From assembly GCA_023392075.1 (NCBI GenBank), contig JAEVZU010000209.1, positions 1-7,201 of the forward strand: a stretch of DNA of 7,201 nt. Direction: 5' to 3'. The notes under the pieces were generated by a model. That model had not been told where the DNA came from, ran no database searches, and was given only the letters and a program-made list of their open reading frames with translations. Position 1 is the stretch's first letter. Each line of letters begins with the position of its first letter. Shown here piece after piece: positions 1 through 5,391 of the stretch. The translations under genes and the position numbers were made by a program. This stretch comes from Bacillota bacterium. Lineage in GTDB: Bacteria; Bacillota; Clostridia; Acetivibrionales; DSM-1351.

Positions 1-102
1 AATAAGAACGGATGCCAGGACAAGGCCCATAATGGAAAAAAATATTCGTATGTAAATACTGTTCATTCTGAAACTGGTAAAACTTTGTGGCAAAAGCTTC
101 AT
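1..102 (-). CDS. Membrane-anchored protein, N-terminal fragment (cut by window edge)
   Basis: This is the first 34 codons of a minus-strand gene that runs off the left edge. The start is ATG at 102-100, preceded by a perfect GGGAGG Shine-Dalgarno (108-113) with a 5-nt gap. The peptide begins MKLLPQSFTSFRMNSIYIRI and continues into a strongly hydrophobic stretch (about residues 16-34), so it starts with a short basic cytoplasmic tail and then a transmembrane segment. This architecture (tail, helix, then presumably an extracytoplasmic sensor region) is common in clostridial and Paenibacillus AraC-type regulators and sensor histidine kinases, but the visible part contains no diagnostic domain, so the function is unassigned. 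A near-consensus promoter lies about 70 nt upstream, so it is probably transcribed separately from the MATE gene. Confident as a gene start, weak on identity. Confidence 0.72.
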   Translation of the reverse strand, partial: MKLLPQSFTSFRMNSIYIRIFFSIMGLVLASVLI

Positions 103-169
103 AAGAACCTCCCACAAGAATAGATTATATATGATTGAAATATATCAGAAAATACACTTACGCCTTTTT

Positions 170-198
170 ATTATCAACTCATATTTATTTTTTGTCAA
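170..198 (-). promoter_or_regulatory. Predicted sigma-A-type promoter of the left-edge gene
   Basis: On the minus strand, a perfect -35 TTGACA (198-193) and a -10 GATAAT (175-170) are separated by exactly 17 nt. Transcription would start near 163, giving a leader of about 60 nt before the ATG at 102. The element lies downstream of the MATE stop codon, so the edge gene can be expressed independently of it. Confidence 0.6.
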
Positions 199-259
199 GT
201 TGGTTGTTATGTAACTTTTAAAAATCGTAATTCAACCTTCCAAATTGATATAAATCTAT

Positions 260-274
260 CCTGTTGTAAACAGG
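260..274 (-). terminator. Weak hairpin at the 3' end of the MATE gene
   Basis: CCTGTT and AACAGG form a 6-bp stem with a 3-nt loop immediately after the MATE stop codon. No uridine run follows on the minus strand, so it is a poor intrinsic terminator. Transcription may read through towards the left-edge gene, or another mechanism may end it. Confidence 0.25.
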
Positions 275-275
275 C

Positions 276-1655
276 CTACACCTTCAAATATTTCCATCTG
301 CCCCTGTTCATTCTGACCAGATACATGATTGATCTTGAACAAAAGTCAAAGAATATACCGATCATAACCGCAAACAAGCCCATTCCGAAAAAGTTGATAA
401 GTATGAAGGACAAGCCCACCCTGAAAGTCCAAAGCCCTACAAAGGAAGTGACCATAACATACTTGATGTCACCTGCCGCTTTTAAGGTTGCCGAGCATAA
501 ATTCAAAACTGCCAGCAGCGGCTCTATTAATCCAAAGGTGCAGACAATGGCCACAGACTCCTCTATTACGAGATGATCATTGGAGTACATGGCTGCCAGC
601 TGTTTTGAGAATATAGCCATAAGTATACCTATAACAAACCCTACAGCCATTGTTATCTTCAAGCTGTCATAAGCATAGGTTTCGGCCTTTTCATATTCCC
701 TGGCACCAAGGCTTTGTCCAACAAGAGTAGTGTTTGCAATGGCAAACCCGAATATTGGAAAGAAAGCAAGGGCATTTATATTTATACCTATCTGGTATGC
801 AGCCATAGCCACCGTTCCAAGGGAGACAATTATAATCTGGAGTACAAGAAAACCTCCTTGCATGACGGCTTGTTCTATAAAGCCCGGAACGCCTATGCTG
901 ACTATTCTCTTCATCATTTCGGGTCTGATGGTGTAATCATCCTTCACGCTCAGGTTAAGCTTGAGCTTTTTGCGGTTATATAAAACCAGCACTCTCACCG
1001 TAACACCTACAATCCTTGAAACTGTTACCGCTATGGCTGATCCGACTATACCGTAGGCAGGTATGTGAAGTGCCGGAAGCCCAAATATCAGCACCGTATT
1101 CAATATTATGTTCAAAATGTTGACTCCGCCTGTAATGACCATTGGAGTTTTTGTATCCCCGGCGCCTCTCATGGCTCCTGATATTATGATATCAAGCACA
1201 AGAAACGGCATATTGAAAAGCACAATATTGAAATAACTTATTCCGGCCTTGAAAACTTCCGGTTCTGCTCCCCCAAAAAACAAGCCCAGAATATTAAATG
1301 AAAACAACTTTCCCGGGACTACCATTATCAATCCCACAAGAATTGCCATGTAACCTGATTGTATCAGTGCTCTTTTGGCATCTTCCCTGTTGCCTTCACC
1401 GGTGACTCTGGCAATAACGACCGTGGTTCCTATGGATAAGCCCGAGAAAACCGTCTGCATGAATCCCATAAGCATGTTAACCATTCCGACGGCGGCAACC
1501 GCATATGTACCGATCTGTCCCATAAATATGGTGGAAACCATTCCTACCATCATCTCAAGTATCTGCTCAGTTATGGAGGGCCAGGCCATGGATATGATTT
1601 CCTTATCCGCTTCAGCATTTAGTTTGTACCATTTTTTATTCATCATTAACCCCAT
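276..1655 (-). CDS. MATE family multidrug/toxin efflux transporter
   Basis: A polytopic inner-membrane protein of 459 codons, the usual length for a 12-helix MATE exporter, which extrudes cationic drugs or metabolites in exchange for Na+ or H+. The two homologous halves are visible. Near the first is PSITEQ (residues 26-31) in helix 1, then a loop with TGEGNREDAKRA (85-96) and the conserved RGAGDTKTPM (163-172). The second half repeats this with GQSLGAREYEKAE and KAAGDIK. Three ATGs compete for the start: 1655, 1646 and 1643. The first has no purine-rich RBS. A GGGG tract (1652-1649 region) sits just upstream of the other two, so MNKKWYKLN from 1643 is a likely true start. It has a private consensus promoter, and the gene upstream ends in a strong terminator, so it is probably monocistronic. 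The substrate cannot be predicted. NorM, MepA and DinF subgroups were not distinguished. Confidence 0.93.
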   Translation of the reverse strand: MGLMMNKKWYKLNAEADKEIISMAWPSITEQILEMMVGMVSTIFMGQIGTYAVAAVGMVNMLMGFMQTVFSGLSIGTTVVIARVTGEGNREDAKRALIQSGYMAILVGLIMVVPGKLFSFNILGLFFGGAEPEVFKAGISYFNIVLFNMPFLVLDIIISGAMRGAGDTKTPMVITGGVNILNIILNTVLIFGLPALHIPAYGIVGSAIAVTVSRIVGVTVRVLVLYNRKKLKLNLSVKDDYTIRPEMMKRIVSIGVPGFIEQAVMQGGFLVLQIIIVSLGTVAMAAYQIGININALAFFPIFGFAIANTTLVGQSLGAREYEKAETYAYDSLKITMAVGFVIGILMAIFSKQLAAMYSNDHLVIEESVAIVCTFGLIEPLLAVLNLCSATLKAAGDIKYVMVTSFVGLWTFRVGLSFILINFFGMGLFAVMIGIFFDFCSRSIMYLVRMNRGRWKYLKV

Positions 1656-1684
1656 TTTTTCAGCTATAATTTACAATAATAACA

Positions 1685-1700
1685 GGTATCATATAATACC
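1685..1700. promoter_or_regulatory. Operator-like dyad in the MATE leader
   Basis: GGTATCATATAATACC is a 16-bp dyad with a single imperfect pair (G-U in RNA). It lies roughly 30-45 nt downstream of the predicted MATE transcription start and about 30 nt before the start codon. A repressor site for a local drug-responsive regulator (MarR or TetR type) or a small RNA hairpin are both possible. No regulator gene is visible nearby. Confidence 0.3.
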
Positions 1701-1738
1701 TCTGCTCCATCTTAAATTAAATACACCTATGAGGAGTA

Positions 1739-1768
1739 ATTATACGAAAATTTGTGATATATTGTCAA
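1739..1768 (-). promoter_or_regulatory. Consensus sigma-A-type promoter of the MATE gene
   Basis: Minus-strand TTGACA (1768-1763) and TATAAT (1744-1739), both perfect consensus, are separated by 18 nt. The predicted start near 1732 gives a leader of about 75-90 nt. The -35 is part of a tandem repeat, TTTGACATTTGACA, so a second TTGACA sits 7 nt further upstream, too far from this -10 to be used with it. Confidence 0.7.
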
Positions 1769-1805
1769 ATGTCAAATATCGCAGACTGAGACCATTATGC
1801 TTCAT

Positions 1806-1852
1806 TACCCTCTATTAACAATGTACAATACGTACATTATCAATAGAGGGTA
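1806..1852. repeat. Imperfect 21-bp inverted repeat between xylanase and MATE genes
   Basis: The left arm starts at TACCCTCTATT (1806-1816) and the right arm ends with its complement AATAGAGGGTA (1842-1852). The inner parts AATGTAC (1820-1826) and GTACATT (1832-1838) also pair, leaving a 5-nt loop and two or three mismatches. Neither strand has a T run after the stem, so it does not look like a terminator. It lies about 40 bp upstream of the MATE -35. It could be an upstream regulator site or a short repetitive element. Confidence 0.5.
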
Positions 1853-1860
1853 TACATGGA

Positions 1861-1904
1861 TAAAAAATGGTGCTGAATTTGATTTTCATCAAATTCAGCA
1901 CCAT
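1861..1904 (-). terminator. Strong intrinsic terminator of the xylanase gene
   Basis: A perfect 17-bp stem (arms 1867-1883 and 1888-1904) with a 4-nt loop is followed on the minus strand by a run of six T residues. It begins about 25 nt after the xylanase stop codon. A shorter T run offset from the stem on the plus strand gives weak bidirectional potential. Confidence 0.88.
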
Positions 1905-1928
1905 CAGGTTTTTAAACAAACCCTGGTT

Positions 1929-2822
1929 TTAGAAAGTAGTTATTATACCCAATAAATATTTTTTCATAGCTGCAAAATCCAGCGCGTCTACCTGCCCGTC
2001 TCCGTTAACATCAGCATTGGTAAGATTTGTACCGGTAAGCGGCGTCACACCAACCAAATGTGCTCGTAGTGCTGCGAAGTCCAGCGAGTTGACATTTCCA
2101 TCCCCGTTTAGATCACCTTTGGTCTGAGGATTTCCGACACTAATAGACATAGTGGTTACATCAGCTCGCCCGCTGCTTTGATATCCCTCTACCACAAACG
2201 AGACTTCATACATCTTGCCCATTGGCATTCCTCTGCTTTCCCAAGCTTTAAAGTGTTCGCTGACAGGTATTGTTCCGCTGGTGCGTTTTGATGTCCGGAC
2301 ACTCCAGTACTGCTGAAAGGTTGCAGTCCCTTTAATGGATGGCTGGTTGACCCGCGTAGTCTCGTATATATCATATGTAGCACCGTCAACGGTAATAGTG
2401 CCCTTTGACGTTGCTCCAGGCGGTCTCCAGCTGCCCCAGCTCTCTATTATGTAATATTCTACAAGCGGACTGGTGGTCCACCCATATACCGACAGATAGG
2501 AATTGCCCGATGGCTGGTAGTTGCAGGCATAATTCATTGAAATGTTCCCAAGCTGCTGGTGTGTTTGGGTCTCGTTGTATTTCTTGCCTGTGCGGAACAA
2601 CGCATTATTGATATTACTCCACTGGCAGCTGAATGTGCCGCCCCCGTTGAGAGTCATGCTTGTAGTCCCGCTGTCCTTCCACAATTCATAGTCATAACCG
2701 TCAATTGTACCTGTTTTATTTTCGGTGATTGTTACTGCCGCATGTACATTCAATACAAACATTGAAAGCAAGATGGTAAAACACATTATTATCCGGGAAG
2801 TTACCATCATTTTTCTTTTCAT
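1929..2822 (-). CDS. Cellulosomal GH11 endo-1,4-beta-xylanase with type I dockerin
   Basis: A secreted 297-residue xylanase that hydrolyses internal beta-1,4 bonds of xylan by a retaining mechanism. Residues 1-28 are a signal peptide (basic N-terminus, hydrophobic core, cleavage around NVHA/AV). Residues about 30-231 form the GH11 jelly roll. The nucleophile Glu122 lies in PLVEYYIIESWG and the acid/base Glu212 in VEGYQSSG. The thumb region, VNQPSIKGTATFQQYWSVR (158-176), is intact. A type I dockerin follows at about 236-297, with two EF-hand-like repeats: DLNGDGNVNSLD (237-248) and DVNGDGQVDALD (271-282). It should bind a scaffoldin cohesin in a Ca2+-dependent manner. Cohesin-recognition positions 10/11 are Ser-Leu and Ala-Leu. 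No carbohydrate-binding module is present, and the linker is only about five residues. The start has a textbook AAAGGAGGTG RBS (2838-2829), and a strong terminator follows. Appears monocistronic. Confidence 0.96.
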   Translation of the reverse strand: MKRKMMVTSRIIMCFTILLSMFVLNVHAAVTITENKTGTIDGYDYELWKDSGTTSMTLNGGGTFSCQWSNINNALFRTGKKYNETQTHQQLGNISMNYACNYQPSGNSYLSVYGWTTSPLVEYYIIESWGSWRPPGATSKGTITVDGATYDIYETTRVNQPSIKGTATFQQYWSVRTSKRTSGTIPVSEHFKAWESRGMPMGKMYEVSFVVEGYQSSGRADVTTMSISVGNPQTKGDLNGDGNVNSLDFAALRAHLVGVTPLTGTNLTNADVNGDGQVDALDFAAMKKYLLGIITTF

Positions 2823-2849
2823 TCTTTACACCTCCTTTCTTAAATTAAT

Positions 2850-2867
2850 AATAAAATGCATTTTATT
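2850..2867. promoter_or_regulatory. Perfect 18-bp palindrome in the xylanase leader (operator candidate)
   Basis: AATAAAATGCATTTTATT is a perfect 18-bp palindrome located 12 nt upstream of the xylanase RBS and 5 nt downstream of a putative -10. It would therefore overlap the predicted transcription start, the classical position of a repressor operator. It could instead fold into a weak AU-rich hairpin in the mRNA leader. Confidence 0.4.
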
Positions 2868-2872
2868 CCATA

Positions 2873-2901
2873 ATTATATCATAATTTGTTAAATATTTCC
2901 A
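2873..2901 (-). promoter_or_regulatory. Candidate xylanase promoter
   Basis: On the minus strand, TATAAT (2878-2873) has a 17-nt spacer to TGGAAA (2901-2896), which matches four of six -35 positions. A start near 2866 would give a leader of about 44 nt. The surroundings are extremely AT-rich, so chance matches are likely, and an alternative sigma factor of the SigI type known for cellulosomal genes cannot be excluded. Confidence 0.35.
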
Positions 2902-2986
2902 TATTATAAAATAATATATCTAAAAATTTCATTAAATTTTATAGAAAACATGAAATTGTAGTAAATATACGAAGTAATTAGAAACT

Positions 2987-3019
2987 AAAAAAAGAGTCTA
3001 CCTGTGTAAACTCCTTTTT
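2987..3019 (-). terminator. Intrinsic terminator of the 3048-3512 gene
   Basis: An 8-bp stem (2994-3001 with 3006-3013, one G-U pair) with a 4-nt loop is followed on the minus strand by seven T residues. Five T residues flank the other side after one base, so it may also work on the plus strand. It starts about 30 nt past the stop codon and separates this gene from the xylanase. Confidence 0.8.
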
Positions 3020-3047
3020 AATTCTGAATTATTATATTAGCATCTTT

Positions 3048-3512
3048 TTATAATATATCTAATTTCTCTTTTTCCTTATCAAGTATTTCCAGACACATTT
3101 TAAAAATGACCCTCTTCCTTTTGTCACTTTGCTGTGTCGTAGAATAAATATCCAAAAGACATAACAAATATATTACGACTCCACAAAATAAAAGATAAAC
3201 AAAAATAACGCTTATCCCAATTTGCATTAGAGCTATCAAAATAAACATCAGAGATAATCCTGAAACCGTTAATGAAGAAATTCCGCTCACTCTGGCTATA
3301 GAATCACTCGTATCCAAATTATCTATTTCAGATGACAGGGTAATTTTTAACTTATTATGCTCACCCGCTTCAATCATGTTGCTATACATGAACAGCTGCA
3401 GTTTAACCATAACCCTGTCATGCAAATGTGACAAATCATTAATATTTTCCTTGCTTAAGGCTTCCAGTGAAGCTTTTAGTTCGGAATAACACTCTGTTAA
3501 CTCCATATTCAA
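3048..3512 (-). CDS. Unrecognised small protein with two membrane helices
   Basis: A 154-codon ORF I do not recognise. Residues 1-70 are hydrophilic, charged and probably helical (ELKASLEALSKENIND, then SSEIDNLDTSDS). Residues about 75-97 and 99-121 form a tight pair of transmembrane helices, and the basic tail (KRKRVIFK then LDKEKEKLDIL) is likely cytoplasmic. The overall shape resembles small two-helix membrane proteins with helical flanks, but I see no catalytic motif. The first codon at 3512 is TTG. An ATG at 3506 would give 152 residues and is the more likely start. No Shine-Dalgarno lies at normal distance: the only good one, GGAGG (3545-3541), is separated from the start by a 25-nt perfect inverted repeat (3516-3540). 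The preceding ORF ends at this GGAGG. A clear terminator follows. Likely a real gene, function unknown. Confidence 0.72.
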   Translation of the reverse strand: MNMELTECYSELKASLEALSKENINDLSHLHDRVMVKLQLFMYSNMIEAGEHNKLKITLSSEIDNLDTSDSIARVSGISSLTVSGLSLMFILIALMQIGISVIFVYLLFCGVVIYLLCLLDIYSTTQQSDKRKRVIFKMCLEILDKEKEKLDIL

Positions 3513-3515
3513 CTT

Positions 3516-3540
3516 CAGATATTATAAATTATAATATCTG
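3516..3540. repeat. Perfect inverted repeat between RBS and start codon
   Basis: Arms CAGATATTATAA and TTATAATATCTG (12 nt each) flank a single central base. In the minus-strand transcript this folds into an 11-bp hairpin with a 3-nt loop. It directly abuts the GGAGG at 3545-3541 on its 5' side and lies 9 nt before the ATG at 3506 on its 3' side. Each arm also contains a TATAAT sequence, so a protein-binding or promoter role is an alternative. Confidence 0.75.
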
Positions 3541-3544
3541 CCTC

Positions 3545-3763
3545 CTATGACAATATATAAAAGACTAATTTCTTATTTAACAGCTTTAAACAATGAACAA
3601 AGACCAAAATCCCAACAAAAAAATTAATTGCTCCATAATATATTATCGGAGCAATTAATAAGAAAATTAAGGAAAAAAAATATGATGTATAGTAAAATCT
3701 CCTGAAAACAGCTGAACTGTTTGCTTTCAGGAGGTTTATGATTTTGATAAGGTTTGTATACAC
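3545..3763 (-). CDS. Doubtful small hydrophobic ORF
   Basis: A 72-codon ORF starting at GTG, 13 nt after the radical SAM stop codon. The translation has a basic amphipathic N-terminus and about two hydrophobic segments (roughly residues 25-44 and 46-60), ending KLLNKKLVFYILS. In favour: it lies between two same-strand genes, and its TAG overlaps the GGAGG of the next gene as in translationally coupled operons. Against: it has a GTG start without a clear RBS, contains no ATG at all, and spans two stable hairpins, one followed by a T run like an intrinsic terminator. T-rich DNA also yields Phe/Leu/Ile/Tyr peptides by chance. It may be the untranslated 3' region of the radical SAM mRNA rather than a gene. 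Confidence 0.32.
   Translation of the reverse strand: MYTNLIKIINLLKANSSAVFRRFYYTSYFFSLIFLLIAPIIYYGAINFFVGILVFVHCLKLLNKKLVFYILS
3617..3659 (-). terminator. Terminator-like hairpin downstream of the radical SAM gene
   Basis: Arms 3623-3640 and 3641-3659 pair along 18 bp with a single bulged C, including a GC-containing core GCTCC/GGAGC. On the minus strand the stem is followed by six or seven T residues. It lies about 120 nt after the radical SAM stop codon, inside the doubtful 72-codon ORF. It would either end the radical SAM transcript or attenuate expression of the downstream small membrane protein. Confidence 0.6.
3699..3733. repeat. Hairpin just after the radical SAM gene
   Basis: CTCCTGAAA (3699-3707) pairs with TTTCAGGAG (3725-3733). 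An inner ACAG/CTGT pairing (3708-3711 with 3717-3720) and a 4-nt bulge complete the structure. Only four T residues follow the stem on the minus strand, so termination is less certain than at 3617-3659. It may protect the 3' end of the mRNA. Confidence 0.5.
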
Positions 3764-3776
3764 ATTTTATGAATTC

Positions 3777-5195
3777 TCAGACTTCAGCCTTGGAATTAAT
3801 ACTGCAACCTCTGCAGCACCCGCATTCCACACAGCTATACTTTTCTGAAAAATCCTCCTGCCGGCGCCATAGGTTTTTTGCTATCACCGACCAGCTGTCA
3901 GCAGCATCCCTGCATTTCCCGGCAAGCTCCTCTACATTTTCCGGAGCTTTCATATCTGTGGATACTGCTCCGGAGAGCTCTACCATTTTTACAAGCCTGT
4001 CGGGATTATCCAACAGGGGGCAGGGCCTCAGATGATTTTCATTAAATGGCTGGTTCTTGTAATATTGCATAAACAGTGGCGATTTCAGTGCCTCCAGCAA
4101 GGTTTTCTCCCGGATATTCGAATCGGAATAATGTATGAATGCACAGGGTTCTATATCTCCGTTTGCGTTGATGTGGACATAGTACCGTCCGCCGGCTACA
4201 CACCCGTCGATATACTCTCCGTCATTCCAGAAATCCAGGGTAAAGATGGGCTTGGTAGATCTAAAACCTCGTATCTGCCGGTACATAAATTCCCGCTGTT
4301 CTGCAGTGACCATCAGATCAGTCGGAGCATCAGTACCTATTGGCATATAGGTAAAAAACCATGCAAATTTTGCCCCAAGTGAAACCATTTCGTCAAAGTA
4401 CTCTTCGCTGCCTATTGTTTCAGTGTTTTCACGGGTATAGCAGCAGGATATTCCAAACAGGAGTTTTTTACTTTTTAGCAGCTTCATTGCTCCGGTGGCT
4501 GAATTATATACTCCTGCTCCTCTACGCGCATCCGTATCCTTTTCAAACCCTTCAATACTTAAGGCCGGAATAAAATTTTTCACCCGGAGCATCTCATTGG
4601 CAAATTGTTCATCAATCAGTGTCCCGTTTGTAAAGGCTAAAAATATACAGTCATTATGCTGCTCGCACAAACGGATTATATCCTTTTTCCTTACCAGCGG
4701 CTCTCCACCCGAAAATAAAAAGGTATAAATACCCATCTCCTTTGCCTGCAGGATAATGTTATCCATTAAATCATAACTCAATTGCAGTCCATTTTTGTAC
4801 TCGGCAGCCCAGCAGCCTATACAATTGAGATTACAGGCTGTTGTAGGATCCATCAGTATGGTCCAGGGTATATTACAATTGTTGGCTTTTCTCGTCTTGT
4901 CCTGTTTGGGACTGCCTGTTATTGTGGAATTGATGACAAGATTTTCGAATACTTTTCTGCGTACTCCCTTGTCAATATCAGACCACAGGCTTGTCACCAA
5001 TTGATACCAGTTTCCCTGTCTATTTTCAATAGCTGCTCTGAAAGTTTTCACCTGCCGCTTGACACTTTTGCTCTTATCAAATTTCCCTATCCACTTCAAA
5101 ATTGCAGGTATACTTTTTACAGGATCACTTTCCATATATTTAAGAACTTTTTTAATAAAGATAATCTTAAAAAAGTTTTTTATTTTTTGGAACAT
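3777..5195 (-). CDS. Radical SAM protein with C-terminal SPASM-like region and additional Cys cluster
   Basis: A cytoplasmic 472-residue radical SAM enzyme (COG0535-like). It should cleave S-adenosylmethionine on a [4Fe-4S] cluster bound by CNLNCIGC (Cys121, Cys125, Cys128), with the SAM-contacting SGGEP at 162-166. Residues 1-105 are a basic helical N-terminal extension. The radical SAM barrel spans about 112-320. Downstream, Cys332, Cys351 (DIEPCAF) and Cys392 (RPCPLL) resemble a SPASM or twitch-type auxiliary cluster region. The extreme C-terminus carries a separate dense motif, CVECGCCRGC (455-464). SPASM-type enzymes often modify peptides or maturate enzymes, but no precursor peptide is obvious here, so the substrate is unknown. 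RBS GGAGG (5209-5205) lies 9 nt from the ATG. The gene is divergent from the 5392 gene. A downstream terminator-like hairpin lies at 3617-3659. Confidence 0.9.
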   Translation of the reverse strand: MFQKIKNFFKIIFIKKVLKYMESDPVKSIPAILKWIGKFDKSKSVKRQVKTFRAAIENRQGNWYQLVTSLWSDIDKGVRRKVFENLVINSTITGSPKQDKTRKANNCNIPWTILMDPTTACNLNCIGCWAAEYKNGLQLSYDLMDNIILQAKEMGIYTFLFSGGEPLVRKKDIIRLCEQHNDCIFLAFTNGTLIDEQFANEMLRVKNFIPALSIEGFEKDTDARRGAGVYNSATGAMKLLKSKKLLFGISCCYTRENTETIGSEEYFDEMVSLGAKFAWFFTYMPIGTDAPTDLMVTAEQREFMYRQIRGFRSTKPIFTLDFWNDGEYIDGCVAGGRYYVHINANGDIEPCAFIHYSDSNIREKTLLEALKSPLFMQYYKNQPFNENHLRPCPLLDNPDRLVKMVELSGAVSTDMKAPENVEELAGKCRDAADSWSVIAKNLWRRQEDFSEKYSCVECGCCRGCSINSKAEV

Positions 5196-5391
5196 AATGC
5201 TATACCTCCATAGACATATATTACTGTATCATATGCATGGAAGGTGAGATACGTCACTAATAAACTAAAAACTCTTTTCACTCCATCCAGGATTATAGGT
5301 TTCCATAATGTTAAATTATTGCACCCTGTCATTGCCCAAAGCATAATATATTATAGTGCATTATGGAATAATATGTAGGAGATTCGATAAT

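Noticed and set aside
1375..1818. 147-codon plus-strand open frame across the MATE start and leader
   Set aside because: It is antisense to the well-supported MATE gene and its promoter, has no RBS, and its translation shows no domain.
1806..1904. Two neighbouring inverted repeats as a CRISPR-like or mobile element array
   Set aside because: The two dyads are unrelated in sequence. The second is an ordinary terminator with a T run, and there are no regular direct repeats with spacers.
4782..5213. 143-codon plus-strand open frame opposite the radical SAM gene
   Set aside because: It is fully antisense to a conserved radical SAM coding region including its Cys motif. The open frame is a by-product of that gene's codon use.
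5343..5354. ATAATATATTAT palindrome that also occurs at the centre of the 3623-3659 hairpin
   Set aside because: It is a 12-bp A/T-only sequence in very AT-rich DNA, and a second occurrence is plausibly chance.
5356..5391. Longer start for the PF06541-like protein
   Set aside because: The extra 12 residues are not hydrophobic like the family's N-terminus, lack an RBS and cover promoter-like DNA. AGGAGA correctly precedes ATG 5392.
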